Below are positions 12,215 through 23,454 of a stretch of DNA of 64,000 bases, piece by piece. The number at the start of each line of letters is the position of its first letter. Position 1 is the first letter of the stretch. The position numbers were made by a program, and so were the translations under genes. Source of the stretch: Cranoglanis bouderius (lineage: Eukaryota; Chordata; Actinopteri; Siluriformes; Cranoglanididae); the NCBI GenBank assembly GCA_023630585.1, contig CM042565.1, positions 9,584,513-9,648,512 on the forward strand, given 5' to 3'. The notes below the pieces were generated by a model that worked only from the letters and a program-made list of their open reading frames with translations, searched no databases and had not been told where the DNA came from.

Positions 12215-12345
12215 AAGAATACATGAAGCTAAATGTCTCCTAAAATCTGTAGCTTGATACAGGTTGACAGACGTAGGTTTCTGGGAAGTCAAACTTGGGT
12301 ACCCTAAAAAGTGTTTTTTGCCATTTATCATTGAAAACATTATAG
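12215..12345 (-). repeat. Right arm of inverted pair flanking a Tc1 copy
   Basis: It is the reverse complement of 10852-10968 with moderate divergence ('ctgtcaacctgtatca' is shared exactly in inverted form). The two arms enclose the Tc1 remnant at 10985-12047 almost without spacer. Confidence 0.6.
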
Positions 12346-12624
12346 ATATGCCCCAACCATTGGAAGATGACTTTTTCACCACTCTGTGTCAGAATTTACT
12401 GATTTGTTTATCATCTGTTAGAACAAGTATGAGAACAAAAAAACCCCAAATGTTAGTTCTGTACTCATAAGTTTGGTTTCCCTTTTTGCTGCTGGAATAT
12501 TTACTTTATTCTTATGTAGTGTTAAAATATGATAATAAGTTGATCAGCTAAAAGAAGTGATCAGCTAACTTAATTAATATTTAAACTGAATATATTACTG
12601 CAGTTGAAAGTGTACACTCAGTAA

Positions 12625-13602
12625 CTCACTTAGTTTCAGTAACTGCTTTATCCTCATCAGGTTCGCAGTGGATCCGGAGCCAATCCTGGGAACACTGGGT
12701 CTCATTTATCAAGCTGGATATGAATGGATTTACTGGTAAATCATTCATATAAGCATTTACACAAAAAAATGGTATTCATGAAAATCCAGAAATTACAGAA
12801 GTGCTTTGTAGTCTCTATCAAAAATACATCCTCATACTAGTTTACAAGGTCAGGGACTAAGAATACCATTGAGAAAAGTTTATGAAAACCAGTCATGTTA
12901 TATTATTGGCAGTAATTAGAGAATATGAACAATAAAGAAAATGAGCCAACACAAACCAATAAATTAAAACAAATAAAACTAATCATTCGATTACAACAAA
13001 AGAAATTCCCCCATATACACAAAGGACAGGCCGAACTACCTACAGGTAGCCATATTCCTTAAACAGATGCCTCAGCTGAGAGGTTAGTGCTCGCTTATTA
13101 TTATTATTAATACTATATATATATATATATATATTTCAGCCTTTACCCTAACCATTCATTTCATGCTCCCAGCTGCCCGTGCACTTTAACTTTTATGGAG
13201 TTTTGTGGCTGTCACTAAATACAAATAAGCTGTATTGGGAATGTGTTTTGCACTTTACAGGTGATCAGCATATGAGTACGAAGAAAATCAGTGCTTCCAA
13301 AACTTTTTAAAATCCCACAGAAAATTTTTGTCTGGTTTGTCTTACACAAACATTTACACACAACTTTACTAAGAGATTGATAAATGAGGCCCACTGTGCA
13401 TGAGGCAAGAATACACCCTAGATGGGAGCCAGGTATTTGCAGGGCATCCTGCACACACACATTCACAGCTAGGGACAATTGATCATAGCCAGTGAACCTA
13501 CTGGTGGGAGGAAACCCATGCAGACAGTAAACCAAGCTCAGAATTGAACCAGGGACACTGGAGCTTTGAGGTGGCAACAATACCTGTTGTGCCACCCTGA
13601 AA
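12625..13602. repeat. SINE-like repeat split by an insertion
   Basis: The left part (12625-12696) has 'taactgctttatcctcatc' and 'cagtggatccggagccaat'. The right part (13393-13602) has 'acaccctagatgggagcca', 'gggaggaaacccatgcag' and 'gaaccagggacactggagc', ending in 'caatacctgttgtgcca'. Together they make one copy of a repeat also found at 44465-44745 and 46960-47310. The gap is filled by a 696-bp element (separate entry). Confidence 0.8.
12697..13392. mobile_element. Harbinger-like MITE inserted in a SINE-like repeat
   Basis: Terminal inverted repeats are 'gggtctcatttatcaa' and 'ttgataaatgaggccc' (15 of 16 positions pair). A 3-bp direct duplication, ACT, flanks it at 12694-12696 and 13393-13395. 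It is 696 bp long with no transposase. A 3-bp duplication fits the PIF/Harbinger superfamily, though that assignment rests on this feature and the terminal repeats only. Confidence 0.75.
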
Positions 13603-14202
13603 GAGTATATTTACTGTCAATTGTTTTTTAATTCATTTTTTTATTCATTCATTTTTTTTTTTAATCTATATGATGGCACAGTGGAACAGCATTTTTATGT
13701 CACACAGTTCCAGATTTCCTGTCTGTACACACATCCCATGTCCGTAAACTGCATGTGTGTCTGTCTGTCTGCCTGAATGTATATTTGCATGTATATTTGT
13801 ATAATACACAAATATATATACAATGTAAAAATTAAACGAACATTTTTTTCTATTTTTACTTCAATGTCTTGCTTTTCACAATAACCAAATATGATTATTT
13901 CAAACTTTCGAAATGTACAAAATGAGTAATGTATGCTAGTGAAATGTTTAGTTTTTTTTTTTTTTTTTTTTAAATACTTGGGGTGCAAAACAACAGTGAA
14001 ACAGTATATAAAATGGGTATTTGAAATATCGTGCTTACACATTACCTGTGCAACGTTTATTCCCTTAGAAAAGACTAATGATGCCACCCCAAGGCTCCAC
14101 ACTGCCACTACACCATATGTTCATGTTATCTGCTTTGATACAATTTCCACAGTCAAGAAACAATCAATATATGAACCAAACATGATACATATGATTTGTT
14201 TA

Positions 14203-15713
14203 CAACCCCAGTTCCGAAAAAGTTGGGACAGTATGGAATAATAAATAAATAAATAAATAAATAAAATTGGAAATTGGAAATTGAAAATTTGAAAATTTGA
14301 AAATTCAATTCACCCTGTATTTTTGAAAAAATACACTTATTTCAAATCTGATAACTGCAACGCACTCCAAAAAAAAACGGGACAGTCGTTTACCACTGTG
14401 TAACATCACCTTTTCTTTTAATAACACTTATTAAGCATTTGGGCACTGAAGACACCAGTTGGTTAAGTTTAGCAAGCAGAATTTTCCCCCATTCATCCAT
14501 TATGCATTTCAGCTGTGCAACTGTACGGGGCCTTCTTGCCTTATTTTCCTCTTCATAATGCGCCACACATTCTCAATCGGAGACAGGTCAGGACTGCAGG
14601 CAGGCCATGCTAACACCCGCACTCTCTGCTTACGCAACCATGCACTTGTAAATGAGTCAGAATGTGGTTTGGCATTGTCCTGCTCTAGATGGAAGAATAT
14701 GTTGCTCCAAAATGTTTACATATCTTTCTACATTAATGGTGCCCTCACAGATGTGCAAGTTACCCATGCCATGGGTACTGACACACCCCCATACCATGAC
14801 AGACGCTGGCTTCTGGACCTGATGCTGATAACAGCTTGGATGGTCCTTTTCCTCTTTGGCCCAGAGAACACGGGGGATGTTTTGTCGAAAAACTATTTGA
14901 AATGTTGACTTGTCGGACCACAAAACACGAATCCACTGTGCTACTGTCCATCTCAGATGAGACTGAGCCCAGAGAAGTCGGCGGTGCTTCTGGACAGTGT
15001 TGATATGCAGCTTCTGCTTTGCATAGTAAAGTCTTAACTTGCATCTGTGGATGCAGCAACGAATGGTGTTGACTGACAAAGGTTTACCAAAGTATTTCCA
15101 AGCCCATGTCAGGAAATCCATTACAGACTCATGACGGTTTTTAAGACAGTGACGTCTGAGGGATCGGAGATCATGCACATTCAGAAGTGGTTTTCGGCCT
15201 TGCTCTTTACACACCAAGATTTGACCGGATTCCTTGAATCTTTTAATTATATTGTGCCCAGTAGAAGGTGAAATGCCCCAAATTCTGCTGATTTGTCTTT
15301 GGGGAATGTTGTTCTCAAAGTGTTGGATTATTCGCTGACACGTCTGTAGGCAGATTGGCAAGCCTCGACCCATCTTTGCTCTTGAAGGACTAGGCCTTTT
15401 TTGGAGGCTCCTTATACACTATGATTAGATGATTGCCTCACCTGTTTCACATCACCTTATTATATCAACTTGTCACATCGCTATTAGTCCTAAATTGCCC
15501 CTGTCCCAACTTTTTTGGAACGTGTTGCATGCATCAATTTCAAAATAAACATTTATCTTCAAAAAATTATGCAGTTGATTAGGTAAAACATCAAATACCT
15601 TGTCTTTATATCTTTTTTTCTTTAAATACAAATCAAAGTACATTTACAAATCACTCCTCTTTGTTTTTATTAGCATTTTCAATACTGTCCCAACTTTTTC
15701 AGAATTGGAGTTG
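14203..15713 (-). mobile_element. Tc1-like transposon, full length
   Basis: The element is 1511 bp. Left end 'caaccccagttccgaaaaag' and right end 'ctttttcagaattggagttg' are inverted, and both are flanked by TA (14201-14202, 15714-15715), the usual Tc1/mariner target duplication. A second 'aaaaaagttgggacag' motif lies inverted inside near 15500. The transposase is on the - strand (see 14459-15373). It is the better preserved relative of 10985-12047. Confidence 0.92.
14459..15373 (-). pseudogene. Tc1 transposase, frameshifted
   Basis: A 238-residue frame (15373-14657) holds the helix-turn-helix DNA-binding part ('RIWGISPSTGHNIIKRF') and the start of the DDE catalytic core ('VLWSDKSTF', first D; 'VMVWGCVS'). 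The frame is lost near 14657. The remainder, with the third acidic residue ('SPIENVW'-like sequence) and the C-terminus, is in another - frame down to about 14459. One or two indels therefore inactivate an otherwise nearly complete protein of about 300 residues. Confidence 0.85.
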
Positions 15714-15829
15714 TATATTGTTATAGTTTACCATCTTAGTACATCATCAATGCTGAGTTCTCCTAGAGATCTGACCTGCTATATAATGTCCCTGACCCAG
15801 TTGATCACACTATGTCGATTATAGTAGCA

Positions 15830-16185
15830 TAATGTGCAGGTTTGTTTTTTTTCATATAAATGTTAGTGATGGGAAGAAACCCTATTAATTATGAATTATT
15901 AAATAATTAACCAATATTTAATAGAATATGAGAATTTTGAATAGTTTTTTTTTTTACTATTGATAAATTGCTTTATATTCATTAATAAATTATGTACTGC
16001 TCATTATTGCTGAATTAGATCATAATCTATACAGATTCTGTATGTTAATATTCTTCATTGTTTAAACATTGTATCTATGAAATAAGCAGTTTTACTTAAT
16101 ACTTATTACTAACTGAACAGTTGGCCAAGTGACAGCCACACAATGTAGCCACTTTGCTAATTGTTCACTTTATAGCATGCAGTTG
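15830..16185. other. AT-rich stretch, nothing recognised
   Basis: No repeat, exon or signal could be identified in this interval. Confidence 0.4.
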
Positions 16186-16189
16186 TGGA

Positions 16190-16425
16190 AGACTCATAAT
16201 CACACTATCCCGTGTCACCCAGAAGACAATGTGTTCCCATTTGAGTCTGGTTCATCACAACATTTCTTCTTCATTTTGTTTCAGGTAGTTTTTCCTTGCC
16301 ACTGTCACTTCTGTCTTGCTCATTAGGGATCTAAATCTAGACCTAGATTTCTGTAAAGCTGCCTTGTGACAATGTCTATTGTTAAAAGCGCTATATAAAT
16401 AAAATTGAATTGAACTGATCTGTGA
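16190..16425 (+). repeat. LINE-type 3' tail with GAATT-like end
   Basis: The sequence 'ttttccttgccactgtcac', 'ttgctcattagggat' and 'gtaaagctgcc', followed by 'gcgctatataaataaa' and the short tail 'attgaattgaact', has the form of a widespread fish retroposon 3' end (L2-like). No reverse transcriptase is attached. Confidence 0.6.
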
Positions 16426-16784
16426 AATTGACAATAGATATATTTAATTTTAATTTGATAAATAGCTAAATAGCTGTTTTAGTAGATTAATAAAATCATG
16501 CCTTGATTAATTCAGCACCACAGAAACAGAAAGGGTTGAGTACAAACAGAAAGGGTACAGTAGTAGCCAAACCTGATGGAACCTATGTGTTTATGTGGGT
16601 GAGCAATGAATTGTTCTAAACACTTTAGTTCTGGTCCAGTGATTGGACAAAAGGTGTTCCAAGCGTGCTGATATTTAGTATAACAGCACAGGTTCATTCC
16701 ACTGTTTGTATCACTCCGCTTGTCTTCTCTTGTATTCGCTACATAAAATTCCAATTATAGCAATAGTTTCTTACTCTGGAACAG

Positions 16785-17130
16785 TTAGTGAAAAGTGAAA
16801 GTGACACATGAAAGCCAATGTATGGTAACCCATACTTGGAATTTATCCTCTGCATTTAACCCATACAAGTTAGTGCACACATATAAGAAGTTGTGAGTAG
16901 TGAACACACACACACTACAAACCACAAACACACCCAGAGCAGTGGGCAGCCATTTTTGCTGTGGTGCCTGGGGAGCAGTTGAGGCTTAAGGGCCTTGCTC
17001 AAGTGCCCAACAGTGGTAGCTTGGTGGCGCTGGGATTTGAACTCATGACCATCTGATCAGTAGCCCAGCTTCTTAACCACTGAGCTACCACCACCCACTG
17101 CTGAGCTACCACCGCCGAGCTACCACCGCC
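16785..17130 (-). repeat. tRNA-derived SINE
   Basis: Read on the - strand, it begins with a tRNA-like head (A box 'tggtagctcagtggttaag', B box 'gagttcaaatcccagcg'), then 'gagcaaggcccttaagcc', then a body down to about 16785. The head is followed on its outer side by two extra short repeats of 'gagctaccaccgcc' (17101-17130). Confidence 0.85.
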
Positions 17131-17264
17131 TGTTAGTACACAGGCTGTCAGTCAGTCTGTGGCAACACACAATATTCTATCCAGCTGTGGCTTCTTTAGG
17201 AACTATATTTGTTGACGGAGCAAAAATGACCAAAATAGTTGGCCATATTGTGTCTGAAAAGTCA

Positions 17265-17475
17265 CTCGTTTATAGAACTGTTATATAAAAGCAATATCTC
17301 ACTCACAATCATGCTGTTGTACTGAATATCAGCATAGCTGTGACAGTCCAAAGCCGAATAACAGGCGTACTGATATTCAGTACAACAGCACTCTTGCTCG
17401 TGTGATATTGCTTAATTATACCATAGCACTGCTGAGTTCTCAAATTTGATTGGTCACAAGGTATTGCTTAATTTT
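17265..17475. mobile_element. MITE with a central palindrome
   Basis: 'gtactgaatatcag' near 17327 is mirrored by 'ctgatattcagtac' near 17370, giving a hairpin. It ends with 'tctcaaatttgattggtcac'. Related ends appear at 6478-6556, 24540-24660 and 57330-57400. It is non-coding; the superfamily is unknown. Confidence 0.6.
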
Positions 17476-18344
17476 CTGTAATGGCAGCTCTGACAGTAGC
17501 AACGTCTGTAATTCAAATCACAGATTTGTATTAATGTACTTGTTCTAATATGTTACCATTTCTATAGTAACAGGCAATTCACAGGGACTTGTATGGTGGA
17601 CGATCCAAATAAACAAAAAAAAACTTCTTTTTTTTTATTTAACAATGAAAAACATAATCACTGATATGCTGAAGCTTTCTGTATTTGTCATTTATGGAAC
17701 GAGTCTCCAGTGTCAGCACTTTCTAACTTTTTTTTTATCTTATTAACTTAAAGAGAGAGAAAAGAGAAGCTGGTGAGGAAATGACTGTTTATAGCTGCTA
17801 AAACGTATTGCAAGTGTTAACTTGTTTCACGAACGTTCCAATACATTAAATGTAACTACTACATTAAATGAAGTTAAAAAGCATGATGTGCCATTCATTA
17901 ATTTTTATTTATTTATTTATTTATTTTAAACTGTAATCATTGCTGTGGAATAAAACAATTCGGGGCATGTGTTATGGGAAATTAATGAACGTCTGGCTGA
18001 TAACAATAACCTCACTTTGTGTCAAGCAATTTTATACCACCCTGTCATTTATTATTTTCTATAGCAGCATGGCCTATCATGTTTTATACCTCACATGTCA
18101 CGAAGGTCATGATTTGTCGTCACTTTACTGAATGCTACTGGGTGTGTTTGGAGAATGACTCAGAGGAAGTCTCAGCTTTCTCAGGATTACTGTAAATATA
18201 TTGTCCAGTTTTTTTCTCTTCTGTTGTCTGTACTGGATGTGCTAATAGTCGAACACTCTCTATCCAAAATAGAAGAGGTAAATATCTCTGATTTTTTTTT
18301 CTTCATTTCAGCTCTAATGGTCTTTTTGATTGTTTTAATGTCAA

Positions 18345-18763
18345 ACCCTTGACAAGATTATGACTATAACAGAAGGACTATGGAACAGAAGAGAAAGTGC
18401 ACATGCATGCGTATGTGTGTGTGCGTGTATGTGCGTGTCCTGCCTCTGACACTCGCTTCTTCCCCCTCTTCGCCCATTATCTTCCAGGACTGAGCCGCTA
18501 AAAAAAGTGAGCAGTTGTTGTGTCCGCATTCAGACCACTGCATCATATCATGAGACTCGGGACCTCATTATTCGTGATATAAACTAATTATTAAAACTAC
18601 ATATATTCATTAACACTAAAAGTACATTTCTGTGATTAAAAATGAACTTGAGTAAGAGTATGAGTATGGCCTGTTAAACCTACTCTTAAAAATAAATTGA
18701 AAAAAAAAAAATTGCTCAAGTAATGTAACAAAGTAAATGTGGCACATTACTACCCACCTCTGG
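18345..18763 (-). mobile_element. Non-autonomous hAT, partial copy
   Basis: It is an inverted, diverged copy of 37557-38340. It shares 'gtactttta'-type ends, 'actcttactcaagtt' in reverse and 'cagaagagaa' with 'gttcca'. It ends with 'actacccacctctg', the hAT terminal repeat. The other end is truncated or diverged. Confidence 0.65.
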
Positions 18764-18844
18764 TCATCTTCAATAACCATCTCCACTTTATCCAGTTTAC
18801 AATGTAAACATAATGAATTATAATCACTTATATAGGTTATTTGC

Positions 18845-18990
18845 AGTGGTGGAAAGACTACAAAACACACCACTTGAGTAAAAGTACTACTACTGTAGCA
18901 ATAATTCACTTGAGCAAAAGTAAGCGTAATCATCAAGAAAATTTCTCAAGTTACTACAGTAAGTAAATACTGCTTGTTGTCTGGTGAAAA
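18845..18990. mobile_element. hAT-type MITE fragment
   Basis: The 'gcagtggtggaaagac' start followed by 'cacttgagtaaaagtact' and 'tcacttgagcaaaagta' has the form of a second hAT non-autonomous family. The right end is not defined. Confidence 0.45.
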
Positions 18991-19189
18991 ATTATTTTAG
19001 TAATTACTTTATACATGACTTTTTTATGTCTACAACTGGCACAACTAATCCAAAAAATTTTCTCTTCTAATGTTAAATAATTAAGTGAGCTATACTGAAG
19101 TGAACACCATCACCATTATCAACAGTATACATATACAGAAAGGTAACATGGGTACCGGTGAGTAAGAGGGAATTGAGGAGACAGAAACA

Positions 19190-19967
19190 GTGAGGGGTGC
19201 TATTTTATTGTGCTTTTTTCAGGCTCTCAGTAGCTCAGGACCAGCTTCCACGTTTCAGCACTAACTAGAAAGAAACACAGGGAATAAATAGTCATGTTTA
19301 TAACATGCAAGTGCAGCGCTCATCATTACCACTCATTCTCCCTGACTCTGCCCTCCATTAGTAAACCAGCACTCGACCACCCCCAACTGCCAGACACCCC
19401 CACCACCCTAGCCTGCTGACAAGAGAATGCAAGAGTGTCCACCACTAAGTAAAGGCATGTTGGTATGACTCCATCCACTGCACCAGATCTGGTGGCCCCT
19501 TTTTAGTGAGGTCATTCAGACGGCTGCTGACGTCTGATTAATTAGGCACAAATCTGTGATAATTGCCAGCCACAGAAACTGCCTCACCTAATTTGCTGAA
19601 TTTGCAAATTGGGGTAAAGAGAATCTGTGAATATCCCTTGAGCAGATACCAATTGAGCCATTCAATACTTGGCACTGGATGAGCAGCAAATTTAGACCCC
19701 ACAATGAATTTCCTAAACTGCATACAGAACCAGACTGAACTGTCTGCCTTCGGCACAAGGACAGCAGGGCTGGGCTAATCATTGTGGGACTCCTTGATTA
19801 CTCCTCTGTTGAGTATGGCTTGACTCTTCCTCAACCACCTGTTTTTTCTATTTCTACATTTGCAGTGCACCACCTCTATCTATCCTGTAATCTCTTTCAG
19901 GATTCCGACACCGGAGATCACTTGGAAGAATATATCTGCAACACTGTGTGCTGAGATGCATGCAAGA
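19190..19967 (-). mobile_element. Ty3/Gypsy retrotransposon remnant, pol part
   Basis: The - strand of about 19538-19850 reads as reverse transcriptase: 'VPKAD.S..FC..FRK' type motif (seen as 'MPKADSSVWFCMQFRK'), then 'KGYSQI', then a jump to 'VAGNYHRFVPN', a segment that normally lies much further downstream. Internal sequence is therefore deleted, including the catalytic YxDD region. It is separated from its protease part (21860-22350) by a later hAT insertion. It is a decayed copy with no intact gene. Confidence 0.8.
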
Positions 19968-20615
19968 GGCACAGCCAGGGTTGGGAGGGTTACTTTAAAA
20001 ATGTAATCCGTTACAGTTACAAATTACTTCATAAAAAAATGTAATCAGTAACATAATCCAAGTATGACAATATGAAAGTAATGTAATCTGATTACTTTTG
20101 GATTACTTCAAGGTCACATATGTAAATAAAGTCAAGAGAAAAGCAATATGATCTAAAATACTTTTATTTAGAGCTTATTTTAGAGCTTAAAAACATGTTC
20201 AATGTTTGGATTTGTTTTAATAAAATAAATAAATTTGTTTCTCATGTGAGTCACAACTGGCAAGAGAGAACCAGAACTATAATCATGCAGCTGTCTATAT
20301 TGTGTTATGTCAAAAGCAGGGCTCCAGACAAACAAATCTATTAAGGAGCCACTGGCTCCTATAAGAAAAAAAAAAAACAGGTGCCAAAGGATTTTTTAAA
20401 GTGCCACATAAGAATGAATTTACATTTGAAAATTTTGAAATACTTATTTCAGTCATCCTGTCATGTGTGCACGTCTGAACTCCTTTTACAGCGTCAGCAT
20501 TTTCATCCAAGTTCACTTAAAGTGGGAACTGAATGTCTTTCCCAACTTGAGAACTATATACAGTCACAAAGAATTGTTCTTTACACAGAATCTGAGCCAG
20601 TATTACTGACCATCA

Positions 20616-20900
20616 TTATGTCAGCATCACTTGGCCATTGAGTGGAGTTTGGCCTCCTCTGTGTTGCAGAAAGCCAGCGTTTGACACATGGTTGAGGATC
20701 AAACTGTTCAAGTGATGGGCCTCTGTGCTGATCCTGATCAAGTCTTCCAAGGTTGAATTGCGTACTTTTGATTTTATCCTGTTTTGAGCTGAAAAGCCAC
20801 GTTCGCACTGAGCAGCCAAAATTGGTAGGACAAGCAACATCTCAACTAGATGCATTCTGTTCAAAGCACATGCTGTGTCGTTGTCATACGTCTTGCACAC
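20616..20900 (-). pseudogene. hAT transposase C-terminal fragment
   Basis: A 94-residue frame contains 'LVLPILAAQCERGFSAQNR' and 'LEDLIRIS', the signature of the hAT family C-terminal dimerisation domain. It is only the end of a protein that normally exceeds 500 residues. Confidence 0.85.
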
Positions 20901-21055
20901 ATTCAGTCAATTTTTCTTCATTGGTAATATCTGAGAGGTAAATTTGGTGAAAGGCAGCTCTTCACATGCAATTATACAGGCGGGGTTGAATTTTATCTTT
21001 AGCTCCTTCCATTCTGTCTCGTCATGTAGTCCACATGCACGAGACGCTGCTTGTT

Positions 21056-21313
21056 CTAACGGTGTATTTGTGACGCACATCTCACGGTCTCTTTCTTGAA
21101 GTGGTTCGTTCCGGCAATGAAATCCGCTATTTCTCTGCCCGCTTTGGAACAAAAGTCACAAAACATTTTCTGTGTGCGATGATCATACCAGAGCCATGCA
21201 AACTCGTGAATCCAAGAAGTCTTAAAATGCCTTTCTGCACTTTTACTTGGGTGTTCATTGATTGACACGGAAAGATGATCCTCTGTGTCTCCGTCGTTTT
21301 CTCTCTCTCTCAT
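21056..21313 (-). pseudogene. hAT transposase N-terminal zinc-finger fragment
   Basis: 'FKTSWIHEFAWLWYDHR', then 'MFCDFCSKAG', then 'GTNHFKKETV' matches the zinc-finger-like N-terminal module of vertebrate hAT transposases and derived genes. It is separated by a deletion from the C-terminal fragment in the same element. Confidence 0.75.
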
Positions 21314-21859
21314 GCTGGCACAACTGGAGCCTGCTTTTTTATTAGCAGGTGTGCCATCAGCATCGGTGTTCGACAGAGACGAGGATTGTTTGAAAAAGTC
21401 TGATATTTATCGTTTAGTCATGTCTTTCTGAGGCGGAAAGCTGATTCCCGCTTTCCCTGAGTGTATTTTGGCGCTCTGGATGAATTTGAACTTCATGCGC
21501 AGGACCTCATTTTATTACGTCAACACAACAAATTATGCAAGAGGCTCCTCCTCACAGAACACGCAATTAAAAAGACAGTACATGCAATTTTTTAAATCAA
21601 AACGTGTAAATTTATATTGTCACCAGTGGCGATCTCAGCAAAAATATCATTCGCAAATTAATATTTTTGGTCGCAAATCCGACCTTTTTAGGCGCAGTCT
21701 GGAGCCTCATCTTCCTCATCTTCATAGTATTCCCATTTTTTACAAAATGTACCTGTAATCTGATTACTTTGTTTTTTGACTTAAATGTAATGGATTGCAC
21801 TTACCAGTTTTTTTGTATCCTGATTATGTAATCCATTACTCCCCAAGCCTGGGCACGGC

Positions 21860-22350
21860 TTCCAGGTATCATGTTACACAGTCCACTAGAACTAACAAAC
21901 TCTATTCGAATGGCCTGAGAGGTACATACAAATTCTCCTGCGGCTACTTGGCAGAAGCAACTAGGTGCTTTCATCCTTTGTCTGAGTGTCCTGCATCACT
22001 TACTACAACTTATAATAATAATGGAAAAATAGGGATTGCATAGAGTAGTGTTCAACTGGACTAAGTAACCATCTAGTACTCTCATTTAGTATTTAGTCAA
22101 TGGCATGCCTTTGTATTGAATCTTGTGACTGCTCCAGGGGGAAATCCCCAAGGGGGAAGTTTGATCGTAACCTGAATCCAGTAAAGCATGATATGTACCC
22201 CCTTGAATACTTACAGGTATATGGTACATCCCAGCTGGATCAGGGGAAGCATGTGGCATGTTGGGGAGCTGGAAAAATACTCCCACTTCCATTGGTCCTG
22301 AAAGTGCTCAGGCTGTCCGCAGCACCAACACACCTGTCTAGCCCTTAACG
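21860..22350 (-). mobile_element. Ty3/Gypsy retrotransposon remnant, protease part
   Basis: The - strand frame 22292-22086 reads 'IPVSIQGGTYHALLDSG', an aspartic protease active site of the retropepsin kind (D-S-G). It lies upstream of the reverse transcriptase piece in the same orientation, as expected for gag-protease-RT order. The two were one element before the hAT insertion. Confidence 0.75.
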
Positions 22351-22354
22351 CTGC

Positions 22355-22560
22355 ACCTACACTACACGGCCAAAATTATGTGGACACACTACTGTTATAA
22401 CAGCCTTCACTATTCTGGGAAGGCTTTCCACTAGATTTTGGAACATGGCTGTGGGTATTTGTGCTCATTCAGCCACAAGAGCATTACTGATGTCGAGCAC
22501 TAACATCACGTGAAAGGCGTGGTGTGCAGTTGGTGTTCCAAGTTGTTTTTTGTTCTTTTA
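22355..22560 (-). mobile_element. Tc1-like transposon fragment
   Basis: It starts with 'acactacacggccaaaatt', a Tc1-type terminal sequence, then jumps into 'ataacagccttcactattct' and 'ccactagattttggaaca', the C-terminal coding region of the family in reverse. Other fragments of the same family lie at 29150-29346 and 47510-47650. Most of the transposase is deleted. Confidence 0.7.
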
Positions 22561-23145
22561 ATGACTGAAATGTTTTTTTTGTTTTAGTTGTAATGAATGT
22601 TTAGAGATGGCTGCAGCACCTCAGAAGGACAGTTACTTCTTTAGCTGCCTTGTGCCTAGTCCATAGAAAATCTCAAATTGCATAATATTTAGAAAAAAGC
22701 AAGCCGGACTTTTTTGCCCAATGTTAAAGTTCAGACGCATGTTTAAAGATGTCAAAGGTAAAGCCTTTCTGACTTGTATAAATCTCAGATTTCCACAGAT
22801 GTTTGTCCAGAGTCTTCTCTATTTTCTTTCTTCACTTCCTTGAGAAGTGAAGACTTCTGCAAATAGACAGCTCATGTGTCTCTAGAAACAAATATAAGCA
22901 GCAGGAACTGGAAGGAAAGTACTGTTTTCTGTTATCAATATGAAATGAGTCAATCCACATTAAGCGATTTGCAAGAAATTACTTTGAAGAAAGTGTATCA
23001 AGTGTATTAACTTTCAGAGTTAATAATTGTAAAACTGGTGGATTTTAACTGTAGACGGTTGTGCTTTATGTCTAATCTACCTCAGCAGAGGGTGGTTTAT
23101 TTGTCCTGCAAAAATCTAATATAACTACCTCATTGTTTGACTACT
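22560..23145. other. Intergenic stretch, nothing recognised
   Basis: No coding frame, repeat family or RNA gene could be supported here. Confidence 0.4.
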
Positions 23146-23149
23146 TTGA

Positions 23150-23440
23150 CAGATGACAGTTTGGGAACTCGGGAACTCGGGATAGGAACAAGGCAGGGAC
23201 ACCCTGGATGAAGTGCCAACCCATCGAAGGGCACAATCACACACACATTCACATACCACGGAAAATTTAGAAATGACAGTCAGACTACAACGCATGTCCT
23301 TGGACTGCGGGAGGAAACCGGAGTACCCAGAAGAAACCACCAAAGCACAGGGAGAACATGCTAGCTCTGCCCACACAGGCTGGAGGCAGGATTCATATCC
23401 CTGAGGCAAACATGCTAACCACTAAGCCACGTGCCCCCCT
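23150..23440 (-). repeat. tRNA-derived SINE-like repeat
   Basis: On the - strand the right end gives a tRNA-like head ('gtggcttagtggttagcat', A-box like; 'atgaatcctgcctcc', weak B box), followed by 'tgttctccctgtgc', 'tccggtttcctcccgc' and 'gcacttcatccagg'. Related to 8850-9065. Confidence 0.75.
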
Positions 23441-23454
23441 CATATAAATAACAC

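Larger units (their letters stand above)
19976..21851 (-). mobile_element. hAT DNA transposon, internally deleted
   Basis: The element is 1876 bp. The left end 'cagggttgggagggtta' and the right end 'ccccaagcctg' pair imperfectly as inverted repeats, and both subterminal regions are rich in 'gtaatc' and 'gattac' motifs. An 8-bp target duplication flanks it: GGCACAGC (19968-19975) and GGCACGGC (21852-21859), 7 of 8 matching. The - strand carries an N-terminal zinc-finger-like part at 21313-21056 ('WLWYDHRTQKMFCDFC') and a C-terminal hAT dimerisation part at 20900-20620 ('ILAAQCERGFSAQNRIKS'). The catalytic middle is missing. Confidence 0.88.
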
